From assembly GCA_017407205.1 (NCBI GenBank), contig JAFQXA010000016.1:62001-126000 (forward strand): DNA of 64,000 bases, written 5' to 3'. Shown in pieces: positions 54,591-63,645 of this stretch. The DNA comes from Clostridia bacterium. Lineage in GTDB: Bacteria; Bacillota; Clostridia; Christensenellales; CAG-138. The notes beneath the pieces are model-generated. The model did not search any database, had not been told where the DNA came from, and worked only from the letters and a program-made list of their open reading frames with translations. Numbering within the stretch: the first letter of the stretch is position 1; each line of letters begins with the position of its first letter. The position numbers were made by a program, and so were the translations under genes.

Positions 54591-55823
54591 ATGATTGCAG
54601 AAATTATTTGCGTGGGCACTGAACTGCTCATGGGACAGATAGTGAATACCAATGCACAGTACATTTCAAAACGCCTGAGCGAGCTTGGCGTAAATCTTTA
54701 TTTTGAAGTGACGGTTGGCGACAATCCGAAAAGGCTTGAAGAAACGATAAAAACGGCACTTTCACGCTCGGATATAGCAATACTCACGGGCGGACTCGGT
54801 CCTACGGTTGATGATATAACAAAAGAGGTATCAGCTTCCGTTATGGGAAAAGAGTTTGTTTTGCATGAAGAATCGGTAACAAAAATAGCCGAATACTTTA
54901 AAGCACGCGGAATACCGATGCCCGAAAACAATACAAAGCAGGCAATGCTCCCCAAGGACGGAATAATACTTGAAAACAGCTGTGGTACAGCCCCCGGCTG
55001 CATCATGGAAAAGGACGAAAAAGCACTCATACTGCTCCCGGGGCCTCCTGTTGAAATGAAAGCAATGTTTGAATCGGGAGTTGCACCCTACCTTGAAAAG
55101 CGAAGCGGTGAAATTCTCTATTCACGAATTGTGCGTATATATGGCATGGGTGAATCGCTTGTACAGGAAAAATTAAAAGACTTTTTTGAGGACCAAAGCC
55201 GAGTAAGCATAGCTCCCTATGTAAAAACAGGAGAAACTACATTAAGACTTACAACAAGGTGTAAGAACGAAAAAGAGGGCGAAAAAGTGCTTTTGCCCAT
55301 ACTTGAAAAAATAAAGACAAGGCTTGGCGATGTTGTTTACTCGATTGACGATGAAGAGCTTGAAGAGGTTGTTGTTAAGCTTTTAAAAGAACAAGGGAAA
55401 ACACTTGCCTTAGCTGAAAGCTGTACGGGCGGACTTATCTCTGCAAAAATAGTTTCGGTTTCGGGATGCTCGGATGTATTTATAGAAAGTTCTGTCACAT
55501 ATGCAAACGATGCCAAGGTGAGAAGGCTTGGCGTAAAGGAAGAAACGCTTTTAAAGCACGGCGCTGTAAGCTATGAAACGGCATACGAGATGGCAGAAGG
55601 CATCAGAAAAATGAGCGGAAGCGACATAGGCGCATCCGTCACAGGTATTGCAGGCCCGTCGGGTGGAAGTAAAGAAAAGCCTGTCGGACTTGTCTATATA
55701 GCTGTTTCAACAAAGGACGGCACAGAGGTTCAAAAACTCAACCTCGGCAATGTCCGCGAGGTCGTGAGGGAAAGAGCAGCAAAAGCTGTTATAGACATGG
55801 TAAGGCAAAGTTTGATAAAATAG
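54591..55823 (+). CDS. cinA: CinA-family protein (nicotinamide-nucleotide amidase)
   Basis: A 410-residue protein with an N-terminal MoaB/MogA-like domain (ICVGTELLMGQIVNTNAQYIS, TGGLGPTVDDIT) and a C-terminal CinA amidase (LAESCTGGLISAKI, SVTGIAGPSGG). The latter removes the amide of NMN; Firmicute members are linked with competence and lie before recA. It starts two bases after pgsA. Confidence 0.92.
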   Translation: MIAEIICVGTELLMGQIVNTNAQYISKRLSELGVNLYFEVTVGDNPKRLEETIKTALSRSDIAILTGGLGPTVDDITKEVSASVMGKEFVLHEESVTKIAEYFKARGIPMPENNTKQAMLPKDGIILENSCGTAPGCIMEKDEKALILLPGPPVEMKAMFESGVAPYLEKRSGEILYSRIVRIYGMGESLVQEKLKDFFEDQSRVSIAPYVKTGETTLRLTTRCKNEKEGEKVLLPILEKIKTRLGDVVYSIDDEELEEVVVKLLKEQGKTLALAESCTGGLISAKIVSVSGCSDVFIESSVTYANDAKVRRLGVKEETLLKHGAVSYETAYEMAEGIRKMSGSDIGASVTGIAGPSGGSKEKPVGLVYIAVSTKDGTEVQKLNLGNVREVVRERAAKAVIDMVRQSLIK

Positions 55824-55859
55824 ATAACGGACATAACGAAAGAAAGGAATGTAAAAGGT

Positions 55860-56864
55860 ATGATGGAAAGAGAAAAAGCCCTTGAAATGGCGATTGCGCA
55901 GATAGATAAACAATTCGGTAAAGGAACGGTTATGAAGCTTGGTGACCCTTCAAGCAAGCTTGCAGTTTCCACCATTCCGTCAGGCTGCCTGGAGCTTGAC
56001 TATGCTTTGGGCGTAGGCGGCGTTCCGCGTGGCAGAATTATAGAAGTATTCGGCCCCGAATCCTCAGGTAAAACAACAATAGCCTTGCACATGATAGCAG
56101 AAGCACAGAAGCTCGGCGGCATTGCTGCATTTATAGATGCAGAGCACGCACTTGACCCGGTATATTCAAAGAACTTGGGTGTTGATGTTGATGAGCTTTA
56201 CGTTTCACAGCCCGATACAGGTGAACAGGCACTTGAAATTGCAGAAGCTTTCGTAAGAAGCGGTGCTATTGATATTATTGTAATCGACTCCGTTGCAGCA
56301 CTCGTTCCCAAGGCTGAAATCGAGGGCGATATGGGTGATTCGCACGTTGGCTTGCAGGCAAGACTCATGTCACAGGCACTCCGTAAGCTTGCTGGTGTTA
56401 TAAGCAAGTCAAACACGATAGTGGTATTTATAAATCAGCTTCGCGAAAAGGTCGGCGTTATGTACGGCAACCCCGAAACAACAACGGGCGGCAGAGCATT
56501 GAAGTTCTATGCCTCAATCCGTCTTGACGTCCGCAAGGTTGACGTTATAAAGAACGGCACAGAGGTGATCGGCAACCACACAAGAATTAAGGTTGTAAAG
56601 AATAAGGTCGCTCCTCCGTTTAAAACAGCAGAGTTTGACATCATATACGGTGAGGGTATCTCCAAGGAAGGCTCAATCCTTGATATGGCTGTCGAATACA
56701 AGATAATCCAGAAGACGGGTGCATGGTACTCCTACGGTGATATGCGTATGGCACAGGGCAGGGACAATGCAAGAGTATTCCTCAAAGACAATGCAGAGCT
56801 TTGCGCAGAAATCGAAGAAAAAGTCAGAAGTGTTATGAATCCTGCCGAAGAAGACGAAGAATAA
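55860..56864 (+). CDS. recA: Recombinase A
   Basis: A 334-residue recombinase. Walker [44 protein letters not shown] and [22 protein letters not shown] (L2 region) are all present. The C-terminal acidic tail ends NPAEEDEE. It uses ends resected by AddAB, encoded here. No SOS box is obvious within the 36 bases from cinA. Two tandem ATGs are possible starts. Confidence 0.97.
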   Translation: MMEREKALEMAIAQIDKQFGKGTVMKLGDPSSKLAVSTIPSGCLELDYALGVGGVPRGRIIEVFGPESSGKTTIALHMIAEAQKLGGIAAFIDAEHALDPVYSKNLGVDVDELYVSQPDTGEQALEIAEAFVRSGAIDIIVIDSVAALVPKAEIEGDMGDSHVGLQARLMSQALRKLAGVISKSNTIVVFINQLREKVGVMYGNPETTTGGRALKFYASIRLDVRKVDVIKNGTEVIGNHTRIKVVKNKVAPPFKTAEFDIIYGEGISKEGSILDMAVEYKIIQKTGAWYSYGDMRMAQGRDNARVFLKDNAELCAEIEEKVRSVMNPAEEDEE

Positions 56865-56883
56865 AAATAAAGCCAAATAAAAA

Positions 56884-56910
56884 TCGCTCAGGTGTAAAAA
56901 GCCTGAGCGA
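56884..56910. terminator. Bidirectional terminator between recA and rnpB
   Basis: TCGCTCAGG, loop, CCTGAGCGA; T-rich on both flanks. Confidence 0.85.
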
Positions 56911-56924
56911 ATTTCTTTTTTAAA

Positions 56925-57263
56925 ATGAGCAAGCAATAAGCCGAGTTCTGTATAACTGTGACCATCTATCTTGGCGTATCGTCACCGATACGCTCGTGCG
57001 ATTTTCAAGAGCGTGACGGGCAGCCATTAAATGCTCTCATTCCAATCTTGCTCCGAGTGGGGTTTACAGCACATCCTTCGTTGCCGAAGGCGTGGGTGAG
57101 CTCTTACCTCGCCTTTCCACCCTTACCGCAAAAATGCGGCGGTATATCTCTGTTGCACTTTCCTTGAAGTCGCCTTCACCGGGTGTTATCCGGCACTCTG
57201 CCCTGCGGAGCTCGGACTTTCCTCCCCGACATGAAAGACGGGGCGGTCACATAGCTTACTCAT
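56925..57263 (-). ncRNA. rnpB: RNase P RNA (class A)
   Basis: About 339 nt. On the minus strand the conserved core GAGGAAAGTCCGAGCTC lies at 57224-57208, GGTAAGGGTGGAAAGGCG and ACCCCACTCGGAGC follow, and the 3' end has CAGAACTCGGCTTA. Ends ATGAGTAAGC and GCTTGCTCAT pair as P1 (one wobble). It is the catalytic RNA that trims tRNA 5' ends; rnpM, its modulator, is at 63048. Confidence 0.93.
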
Positions 57264-57289
57264 ATTTTGCTGTGTTGGTGTGTATTGTG

Positions 57290-58006
57290 TCAGTCGGTAT
57301 AAAGTATGCGGCCGCGGTTTTCACATTCCACAATGCCCTCGCCCGATGCAACACGTTTTACAACCGAGGTCGGCAATGACATATTACAGCCGCTGCACTG
57401 ATTGTTTGCAACCTTTGCAATCGGCAGTGCATGCCTCGTTTTAATAAATGTATACTTGTCAAGAAGTGCCTTGTCAACATCTGCCTTGAGGCTTTCTGCT
57501 TTTTTCTTGGCTTCTTCTATTGCAGGCTTTGCAGAAGCCTGTTCATTTTCGCAGTTTATCTTGAGAGCGTCATACTCTTTCTTGGCGCGTGATGCCTTGG
57601 AGCCAAGCTCCCTGTAATCTGCGGTAGCTTTCTCTATCCATGCTATGGCATCAAAAAGCTCACGCTTTGTTTCCGCAACCTCTTTAAGCACGCTTTCAAT
57701 TGCAGAGCGTGATTCTGTAAGCTCGGCAGCTGTGCTTTCTTCGTCACTTTCGATTACCTTGAATTCCGATTCTTCAAGCTCGCAAGCCTTTTCAAGCTCT
57801 GCAACCTTTGCGGATAAACGCTGAATGGTTGCTTCTTTTGCCTCAAGCTGTTTCTGCAAAGCATTGAGCTGTGTTTGCTGTTCACTCAAAAAAGCATGAA
57901 GCTTTGTAAGCTTTACGCGTGAGGGTGTTGTGCGAACATCGGATTCCAATTTGTCAAGCTCGGTAACCGCTTCATGGTAGAGCCAAAGTGTGTTGAGTTT
58001 GTTCAT
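57290..58006 (-). CDS. Coiled-coil protein with degenerate C4 zinc ribbon
   Basis: A 238-residue protein: a long coiled coil (about 15-185) and a C-terminal zinc-ribbon region NNQCSGCNMSLPTSV ... IVECENRGRILYTD. In the C4-type zinc ribbon family the end normally reads CxxCGRILY; here the fourth Cys is Arg (CGC codon where TGC is expected). The family is often beside Nif3 and TrmK, as here. Function is not settled. Confidence 0.85.
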   Translation of the reverse strand: MNKLNTLWLYHEAVTELDKLESDVRTTPSRVKLTKLHAFLSEQQTQLNALQKQLEAKEATIQRLSAKVAELEKACELEESEFKVIESDEESTAAELTESRSAIESVLKEVAETKRELFDAIAWIEKATADYRELGSKASRAKKEYDALKINCENEQASAKPAIEEAKKKAESLKADVDKALLDKYTFIKTRHALPIAKVANNQCSGCNMSLPTSVVKRVASGEGIVECENRGRILYTD

Positions 58007-58026
58007 TGCAATGCTCCTTTGGTTTT

Positions 58027-58791
58027 TTATACTCCCCTTAAGGATGTCCTTTCAGAAAGTGTTAACTTATATTGTATATCATTTGATATGGTCTGTAAAT
58101 GCTTAATAAGTGGCATAAGCACAACTCTTTCGGTTTCATAGTGCCCTGCCTCGACAATGTTAAGCCCTGTACAGCGTGCAGACAATGCCTGGCTGTGTTT
58201 GATTTCACCCGTTACCAAAACATCTGCACCAAAAGCGTGAACCGTATCACACTCGCTTCCTCCGCTTCCGCCTATGACCGCAACACGGCTTATCGTGCTG
58301 TCGCTTTCACCGCAAATTCTCACCTTTGTATCAAGCTTTTCCTGCACAAAGCGTGCAAACTCTTCAAGCGTCATGGGGGTTTTGAGTGTGCCGACTCTTC
58401 CCAAGTTTTCGGGAGGCAGGGGAACAATATTCAAAAGACCTAAACTCTCAGCCAAAGCATCGTTTACACCGCCCTGTGCAATATCAAGGTTTGTGTGGGC
58501 TGCAAAGTGTGCAATCCCTGCCTGTATGAGCATATATGCCGCCGCCGTATCGGGTCTTTTCGGGCATATGCTCTTTACGGGAGCAAAGAAAATCGGATGA
58601 TGCGTTGAAACAAGGTCTGCACCAAAGTCAATCGCCTCTTTTGCTGTTTCGACCGTTAAATCAAGTGCAACAAGCACTTTTTTGATCTCCGTCCTGTTCG
58701 TGCCTATCAAAAGCCCCGGATTGTCAAAATCAAGCGCAAGTTCGCGCGGTGCGATTTTTTCCATCATATCTGTAAAATCATTGAGTTTCAT
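58027..58791 (-). CDS. Nif3-like dinuclear metal centre protein
   Basis: A 254-residue protein of the DUF34/Nif3 family, which forms hexamers with a two-metal site. Seen: DFDNPGLLIG, STHHPIFFAPVKSI, AAHTNLDIAQGGVNDALAE, VTGEIKHSQAL and EAGHYETERVVL. The His, Asp and Glu ligands are present. Members may hydrolyse cyclic products or act in tRNA-related metal handling; not settled. GGAGG lies inside the end of trmK before ATG 58791. Confidence 0.92.
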   Translation of the reverse strand: MKLNDFTDMMEKIAPRELALDFDNPGLLIGTNRTEIKKVLVALDLTVETAKEAIDFGADLVSTHHPIFFAPVKSICPKRPDTAAAYMLIQAGIAHFAAHTNLDIAQGGVNDALAESLGLLNIVPLPPENLGRVGTLKTPMTLEEFARFVQEKLDTKVRICGESDSTISRVAVIGGSGGSECDTVHAFGADVLVTGEIKHSQALSARCTGLNIVEAGHYETERVVLMPLIKHLQTISNDIQYKLTLSERTSLRGV

Positions 58792-58793
58792 TT

Positions 58794-59513
58794 TTATTCC
58801 TCCCATGTATTGACGGTGCTTAAAAGTTCCTTTACTTTGTCAAGCTCCTTGGTTAAAATCTCGGGGGTGAAGTTGTCACGGTTTGCCCTTGCAATCTCTT
58901 TTTCAAGCATTGTGAGCCTACGTTCCAAGACTTGTTTAAGTAATGCATCCTTCTTTTCAAAAAGAAGCGTTCCAAGACTCCAATAGTCACCCAGGAAACC
59001 ATTCGTTTCACTTGATTGAGCATCACAAAACCGTATTCCTATTATTTGGTAGTAACGCTTTGCGTCCAAAACAAGCTTTTCGTCAAAAATCTCATAGCCG
59101 TTTTGCGATATGAACTTTCTCAGCTCCTCAATACCGCCCATCGGCTGAAGTATTATCTGCTTTGCACTCTTTGCAACAGCTTCACCTTTTGCAAGTATTG
59201 AAGAAATAAGCTCTCCGCCCATGCCGGCTATTATTATTGTGTCCACATTGCCTGATTTATCAAGGTGTGCAAGCCCGTCGCTTACGCATACTTCTATTTT
59301 GTCCGACAAACGGCACTTTTGTGCAAGCAAGCGCGCTTTTTCCAAAGACGGCTCGCTTATATCGGAAGCGATTACCCGTTTTGCCTTGCCCATTCTTAAA
59401 AGTGCAACTGATAATCTTCCGTGGTCACAGCCTATGTCTGCTACGATTGCAGAGCTTTTCATCATATCCGCCACAGCCTGCAAGCGTGGGCGAAGCGATA
59501 ATTCTCTTGCCAT
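58794..59513 (-). CDS. trmK: tRNA (adenine(22)-N(1))-methyltransferase
   Basis: A 239-residue SAM enzyme. AIVADIGCDHGRLSVALLRMGKAKRVIASDI is the SAM motif I, and DTIIIAGMGGELISSIL is the TrmK signature. A C-terminal coiled coil follows. It makes m1A22 in tRNA. It is first in the trmK-nif3-zinc ribbon unit. Confidence 0.93.
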   Translation of the reverse strand: MARELSLRPRLQAVADMMKSSAIVADIGCDHGRLSVALLRMGKAKRVIASDISEPSLEKARLLAQKCRLSDKIEVCVSDGLAHLDKSGNVDTIIIAGMGGELISSILAKGEAVAKSAKQIILQPMGGIEELRKFISQNGYEIFDEKLVLDAKRYYQIIGIRFCDAQSSETNGFLGDYWSLGTLLFEKKDALLKQVLERRLTMLEKEIARANRDNFTPEILTKELDKVKELLSTVNTWEE

Positions 59514-59626
59514 AAAAAATCCTTACTTTTATACTTTGATAAAATTATAAAACAAATCCGAGTGCAAACGCAAACAAAATCAGGAAATTATGATATAATA
59601 CAGAAAAATTCCAATGAGGAGAAAGC

Positions 59627-60337
59627 ATGAAAAATAAGGGCATAATAAGAACTGTTGCAGGGATTGTGGCATCGCTCTGCCTGATAACTTCGATAATACT
59701 TCTTTCCGTGAGGATTGTCTGCTTTTCAAGGTCGATATATCTTCGTGAGTACGAAGAAGCGGAAACCGCATTTTTTATGGACACCACGAATGACGAGCTT
59801 ATGAAAGCGACCGAAGCCCTGCTTTTATACATAAAGGGCGAGCGAGACACCATAATGATCGATATAATGCTTGACGGTGAGCAAACGCCCTTCTATAACG
59901 AGCGTGAGGCAGAGCATATGGTGGACGTAAAGGTGCTTTATGAAAACGCAATGAGTGTAATGCTCATAGGCTTTGTTGCGTTTTCGGTATTGACCGCACT
60001 TCAGACAATTGTCTTTAAAAAGCAAGCATATAAGAGTATAATAAACGGCTTTTTAATTGCAAATATAATCGCGGTTTTGGTAATCGGAGCACTTGCTGTT
60101 TTTGCTCTTTGCGACTTTGATACTTTCTGGACCTCGTTCCATCACGTGTTTTTCACAAATGATTTATGGCAGATGAACATATTTACAGACAGAATGATTC
60201 AGCTTTTCACGGGCGGTGATTTTTTCTTCAAAATCTGCATGGGTGTTGTTGTATGCACATTGGTTATAGATGCAGTATTGCTTGCCTGTGCCTTCTTTTT
60301 CAAGCACCGCTTGAAGAAGAAAAATGCCTGGAACTGA
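59627..60337 (+). CDS. DUF1461 membrane protein, Lit-like lipoprotein transacylase
   Basis: A 236-residue protein with four membrane helices (about 7-30, 109-130, 138-165, 205-228). Two conserved loops are visible: FYNEREAEHMVDVKVLY and WTSFHHVFFTNDLWQMNIFTDRMIQLF. These match the DUF1461/TIGR01906 family, to which the lipoprotein intramolecular transacylase Lit belongs. Lit moves an acyl chain from the diacylglyceryl group to the N terminus of lipoprotein cysteines. The His residues are present. The specific activity is inferred. It has its own terminator. Confidence 0.78.
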   Translation: MKNKGIIRTVAGIVASLCLITSIILLSVRIVCFSRSIYLREYEEAETAFFMDTTNDELMKATEALLLYIKGERDTIMIDIMLDGEQTPFYNEREAEHMVDVKVLYENAMSVMLIGFVAFSVLTALQTIVFKKQAYKSIINGFLIANIIAVLVIGALAVFALCDFDTFWTSFHHVFFTNDLWQMNIFTDRMIQLFTGGDFFFKICMGVVVCTLVIDAVLLACAFFFKHRLKKKNAWN

Positions 60338-60342
60338 AAAAC

Positions 60343-60376
60343 AAAAGCAACCGATTTTCACGGTTGCTTTGCTTTT
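60343..60376. terminator. Terminator between the Lit-like gene and folD
   Basis: AAAAGCAACCG pairs with CGGTTGCTTT; T-rich on the plus strand (TTTGCTTTT), A/T on the other. Confidence 0.8.
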
Positions 60377-60380
60377 AAAA

Positions 60381-61235
60381 TTATTCTCTTATGCCTGCTT
60401 TTCGCTCTGCACTTATAACAGTCTGCTCAATGAGCTTTGCAATGGTAACAGGGCCGACACCGCCGGGAACGGGAGTATAAGCCGATGACTTGGGTGCTGC
60501 ATTTTCAAGGTCTATATCTCCAACATTGCCCTCGTTGTAGCCTGCATCTACCAAAACTGCACCTTCCTTTATCCAGTCAGCCTGTATGAACTTAGGTCTT
60601 CCTACTGCTGCAACAACTATGTCTGCACGGCGTACCTTTTCGGGGAGGTCCTTTGTCTTTGTGTGGCAGATTGTAACGGTTGCGTTTTCATTCAAGAGCA
60701 TCATTGAAACGGGCTTGCCGAGTATGGGGCTTCTGCCGATAACAACTACATCCTTGCCCGAAATTTCAATATTGTAACGCTTGAGTATTGAAACGATTGA
60801 GAAGGGTGTTGCGCTGAAAAAAGAGGGAAGCTTCATTGTCATTGCACCGAATGTTGTGATGTTAACACCGTCAACATCCTTATCGGGAGCTATGCGGTTA
60901 AAGCAAGCCTGTTCGTCAATCTGTGAGGGAACGGGATGCTGCAAAAGTATACCGCAAACATTTTCGTCAGCGTTCAAAGCATCAATCTGTTTAAGGAGTT
61001 CTTCCGTTGTTGTCTCCTCAGGCATTTCTATTTTAAGGGGAGTTATACCTACTCGTCTGCAAGCGTTGCCCTTCATGCGTACATATGTTACGGAAGCAGG
61101 GTCACCGCCTACAAGAATTGTTGCGAGCGTGGGAGCTGTTCCCGTCTTTTCAACCAAAGCGGCTACACGCACGCTGAGGTCTGCTTCGATTTCTTTTGCA
61201 AGAGCCTTGCCGTCAAGTATAAATGGTGTTGACAT
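60381..61235 (-). CDS. folD: Methylenetetrahydrofolate dehydrogenase/cyclohydrolase
   Basis: A 284-residue bifunctional folate enzyme. YVRMKGNACRRVGI holds the catalytic Lys region, VCGILLQHPVPSQIDE, DGVNITTFG, VVIGRSPILGKPVSMMLL and TPVPGGVGPVTIA are all present. It converts methylene-THF to formyl-THF with NADP. GAGGAGG precedes ATG. Confidence 0.95.
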   Translation of the reverse strand: MSTPFILDGKALAKEIEADLSVRVAALVEKTGTAPTLATILVGGDPASVTYVRMKGNACRRVGITPLKIEMPEETTTEELLKQIDALNADENVCGILLQHPVPSQIDEQACFNRIAPDKDVDGVNITTFGAMTMKLPSFFSATPFSIVSILKRYNIEISGKDVVVIGRSPILGKPVSMMLLNENATVTICHTKTKDLPEKVRRADIVVAAVGRPKFIQADWIKEGAVLVDAGYNEGNVGDIDLENAAPKSSAYTPVPGGVGPVTIAKLIEQTVISAERKAGIRE

Positions 61236-61273
61236 AAAATATCCTCCTCGAGCTTTATGTGAATACTTGAATT

Positions 61274-61302
61274 AGTATATAATGTTTTCATACTCTTTTC
61301 AA
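61274..61302 (-). promoter_or_regulatory. Promoter of folD
   Basis: On the minus strand TTGAAA (61302-61297), 17 bp, TATACT (61279-61274). Confidence 0.7.
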
Positions 61303-61328
61303 GTTTATTAAGAATAATAAAGAAATTA

Positions 61329-61357
61329 TTGCAAATGATAGTTATGTATGGTATAAT
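61329..61357 (+). promoter_or_regulatory. Promoter of the rimP-nusA-infB operon
   Basis: TTGCAA (61329-61334), 17 bp, TATAAT (61352-61357), about 85 bases before rimP. Confidence 0.8.
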
Positions 61358-61398
61358 AACCGCAGTTGCACAGCTTTAGGGCTGTATGTTTGGTAAGT

Positions 61399-61428
61399 AA
61401 GAGTGGGCAGAGCCTGCTCTTTTGTTTT
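61399..61428 (+). promoter_or_regulatory. Attenuator-like hairpin in the rimP leader
   Basis: AAGAGTGGGC, loop AGA, GCCTGCTCTT followed by TTTGTTTT: a 10-bp stem with two wobble pairs and a U-rich tail, between the promoter and the rimP start. NusA, encoded in this operon, acts on such sites, so feedback is plausible. This is inference. Confidence 0.6.
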
Positions 61429-61441
61429 GAGGGAGAAGAAA

Positions 61442-61897
61442 TTGAGAGCAGTAGAAGCGGTAGAAGCACTTGTTAAAAAGCCTATAGAAGACATGGGTTA
61501 TGAGCTTTACGAGGTAGAGTTTCAGAAGGAATACGGCAATTGGGTACTGACCGTTTACATTGACCGTAAGGGCGGTGTGGATCTTGATGATTGTGAGAAG
61601 ATAAGCCGCATGATAGACCCCATGCTTGATGAGGCGGATCCCATTGAACAGGCATATTATTTGAGTGTATCCTCAGTCGGTATTGACCATCCTATAAAGA
61701 AAGACAAGGATTTTTCAAGGAATATCGGCAATGTGATTACAGTCAAGCTTTACGCACCCATGAACGGCAAAAAGGAGTTCAGGGGTACCTTGCAGAGTTT
61801 TGATGCACAAAGCTTTGTAATTGCTTTGGAAAAAGGCGAGGAAATAACAATTCTTCGTAAAGATGCGGCAAGCATAAAGCCGTACATAGAGTTTTAA
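61442..61897 (+). CDS. rimP: Ribosome maturation factor RimP
   Basis: A 151-residue 30S assembly factor. EVEFQKEYGNWVLTVYIDRKGGVDLDDCEKISRMIDPMLDE and YYLSVSSVGIDHPIKKDKDF (the usual form is S-P-G-x-x-R-P; here SVGIDHPI) are seen. The start is TTG 61442 with GGGAG six bases before it; the frame extends up to 61403 but crosses the attenuator. Confidence 0.93.
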   Translation: MRAVEAVEALVKKPIEDMGYELYEVEFQKEYGNWVLTVYIDRKGGVDLDDCEKISRMIDPMLDEADPIEQAYYLSVSSVGIDHPIKKDKDFSRNIGNVITVKLYAPMNGKKEFRGTLQSFDAQSFVIALEKGEEITILRKDAASIKPYIEF

Positions 61898-61922
61898 AAA
61901 TATTTTAAGGAGAGAAAAAGTA

Positions 61923-63044
61923 ATGAACGCCGAATTTATCGAGGCATTGCGTGCTATTGAACAGGAAAGAGGAATTTCTGAAGGTATTTTGATTGACGCT
62001 TTTGAATCAGCACTTGTAGCTGCATACAAGCGTAATTTCGGTGCTGTAGGAAATGTCCGTGCAGTTGTTGACAGGGAAACAGGCGAGGTTCAGGTTTTTG
62101 AATCAAAGTGCGTTGTTGAAGAGGTCGAGGAAGAGCACAGCGAAATATCACTTGAAGATGCAAAGAAGATAAACAGACTTTATGAGATAGGTGACGTTCT
62201 TGAGGAGGAAATAGACCCGAGAACATTTGGCAGAATAGCTGCACAGACAGCAAAACAGGTTGTCATTCAGCGTATCAGAGAGGCTGAAAGAGGCGTAATA
62301 TTCGAAGAGTATGCAGAGAAGGAAAATGAAGTTTTGACGGCTATCGTACAGCGTGTTGAGAAAAACGGTGTATATGTAGAGCTCGGCAAGACGGACGGTA
62401 TAATTCCTCCTGCTGAAATGATAGAGGGTGAAACCTATGAGAACGGTCAGCGCATCAAGGTTTATGTTCTCGAAGTCAAGAAGACAAACAAGGGCCCCCA
62501 GGTTGTTGTATCACGCACACATCCCTGGCTCGTAAAGCGCTTGTTTGAGCTTGAAGTTCCCGAGATCCAGAGCGGTATAGTACAGATTCGCTCAATCGCC
62601 CGTGAAGCAGGCTTTAGAACAAAGGTTGCAGTATTCTCGGCAGATGCACAGATTGATGCAGTCGGCGCCTGCGTAGGTCAGAAGGGTATAAGAGTTGAGC
62701 GTATAGTAAATGAGCTCCATGATGAAAAGATAGATATTATTGAGTGGGACAGTGATCCTGCAATCTGCATTGCAAAGTCATTAAGCCCTGCTCGTGTGTT
62801 GATGGTTTACATCAACGAAGAAGAAAAGGCAGCAAAGGTTATAGTTCCCGACAATCAGCTTTCACTTGCAATAGGTAAGGAAGGTCAGAATGTACGCCTC
62901 GCTGCAAAGCTCACAGGCTGGAAGATAGACATAAAGAGCCAGTCACAGGCAGAGGATGATGCAGACTTGCTTACAGGTCAGGACGCTGTCGTTTTTGACG
63001 ATGCAGAAGAAGCAGAAGCAGTCGAAGAAACAGTTGAGGAATAA
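61923..63044 (+). CDS. nusA: Transcription termination/antitermination factor NusA
   Basis: A 373-residue protein: N-terminal RNA polymerase-binding part, S1 domain (GVIFEEYAEKENEVLTAIVQRV), and two KH domains (VGACVGQKGIRVERIVNEL, LAIGKEGQNVRLAAKLTGW). The acidic C terminus is short, without the extra AR repeats of proteobacteria. AGGAGAG precedes ATG. Confidence 0.96.
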   Translation: MNAEFIEALRAIEQERGISEGILIDAFESALVAAYKRNFGAVGNVRAVVDRETGEVQVFESKCVVEEVEEEHSEISLEDAKKINRLYEIGDVLEEEIDPRTFGRIAAQTAKQVVIQRIREAERGVIFEEYAEKENEVLTAIVQRVEKNGVYVELGKTDGIIPPAEMIEGETYENGQRIKVYVLEVKKTNKGPQVVVSRTHPWLVKRLFELEVPEIQSGIVQIRSIAREAGFRTKVAVFSADAQIDAVGACVGQKGIRVERIVNELHDEKIDIIEWDSDPAICIAKSLSPARVLMVYINEEEKAAKVIVPDNQLSLAIGKEGQNVRLAAKLTGWKIDIKSQSQAEDDADLLTGQDAVVFDDAEEAEAVEETVEE

Positions 63045-63047
63045 TAA

Positions 63048-63320
63048 ATGCAGTCAAAACCAATACCGAGGAGAATGTGTGTAGGATGCAGGCTCATGCG
63101 TCCCAAGAAGGAAATGCTCCGCATAGTAAGGCTTTCAAACGGTGATGTTGTAGCAGACAGCACAGGCAAGGTATCGGGCAGGGGTGCATATATTTGTCCC
63201 ACAGAGGCTTGCTTTGAAAAAGCACGCAGAATACGCGGAATGGAGCGTGCGCTTGATACCGAAATAAGCGAAGAAGTCTTTGAAACACTCAGGAAAGGTA
63301 TACAGACAAGTGATGCTTAA
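63048..63320 (+). CDS. rnpM: RNase P modulator RnpM (YlxR)
   Basis: A 90-residue protein with RRMCVGCRLMRPKKEMLRIVRL and GRGAYICPTEACFEKA, the YlxR signature. RnpM binds RNase P RNA and modulates it; rnpB lies about 6 kb upstream on the other strand. It starts three bases after nusA. Confidence 0.93.
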   Translation: MQSKPIPRRMCVGCRLMRPKKEMLRIVRLSNGDVVADSTGKVSGRGAYICPTEACFEKARRIRGMERALDTEISEEVFETLRKGIQTSDA

Positions 63321-63618
63321 GACCGCAATCGGATTTTCTATGCGAGCAGGCAAATGCACATCGGGGGACTTTGCGTGCGAAAAGGCAGTAAAGGCAAACA
63401 AGGCAAAGGTAGTAATCCTTGATAAAGAAGCAAGTGAAGCCACAAGAGAGCGTTATGCGTTTTTCTGTCAAAAAAGAGGGATTGACCTTGTAATAATAGA
63501 TGAACTTGGCGAAACTATAGGCAAAGAGGGAAGAATGGTGGCCACAGTTTCGGATGAAAAGTTTGCAAGCATGATAAGTCAGGCATATAAAGAAAGCCTT
63601 ACAAATCAAAACAGTTAA
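63313..63618 (+). CDS. L7Ae-family RNA-binding protein YlxQ
   Basis: A 101-residue protein of the L7Ae/L30e fold: IGFSMRAGKCTSGDFACEKAVKANKAKVVILDKEAS. Such proteins bind kink-turn RNA; YlxQ is regular between nusA/rnpM and infB. ATG 63313 overlaps the end of rnpM. Confidence 0.88.
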   Translation: MLKTAIGFSMRAGKCTSGDFACEKAVKANKAKVVILDKEASEATRERYAFFCQKRGIDLVIIDELGETIGKEGRMVATVSDEKFASMISQAYKESLTNQNS

Positions 63619-63645
63619 GAAATAATCACGGGGGTACTTGTTGAT

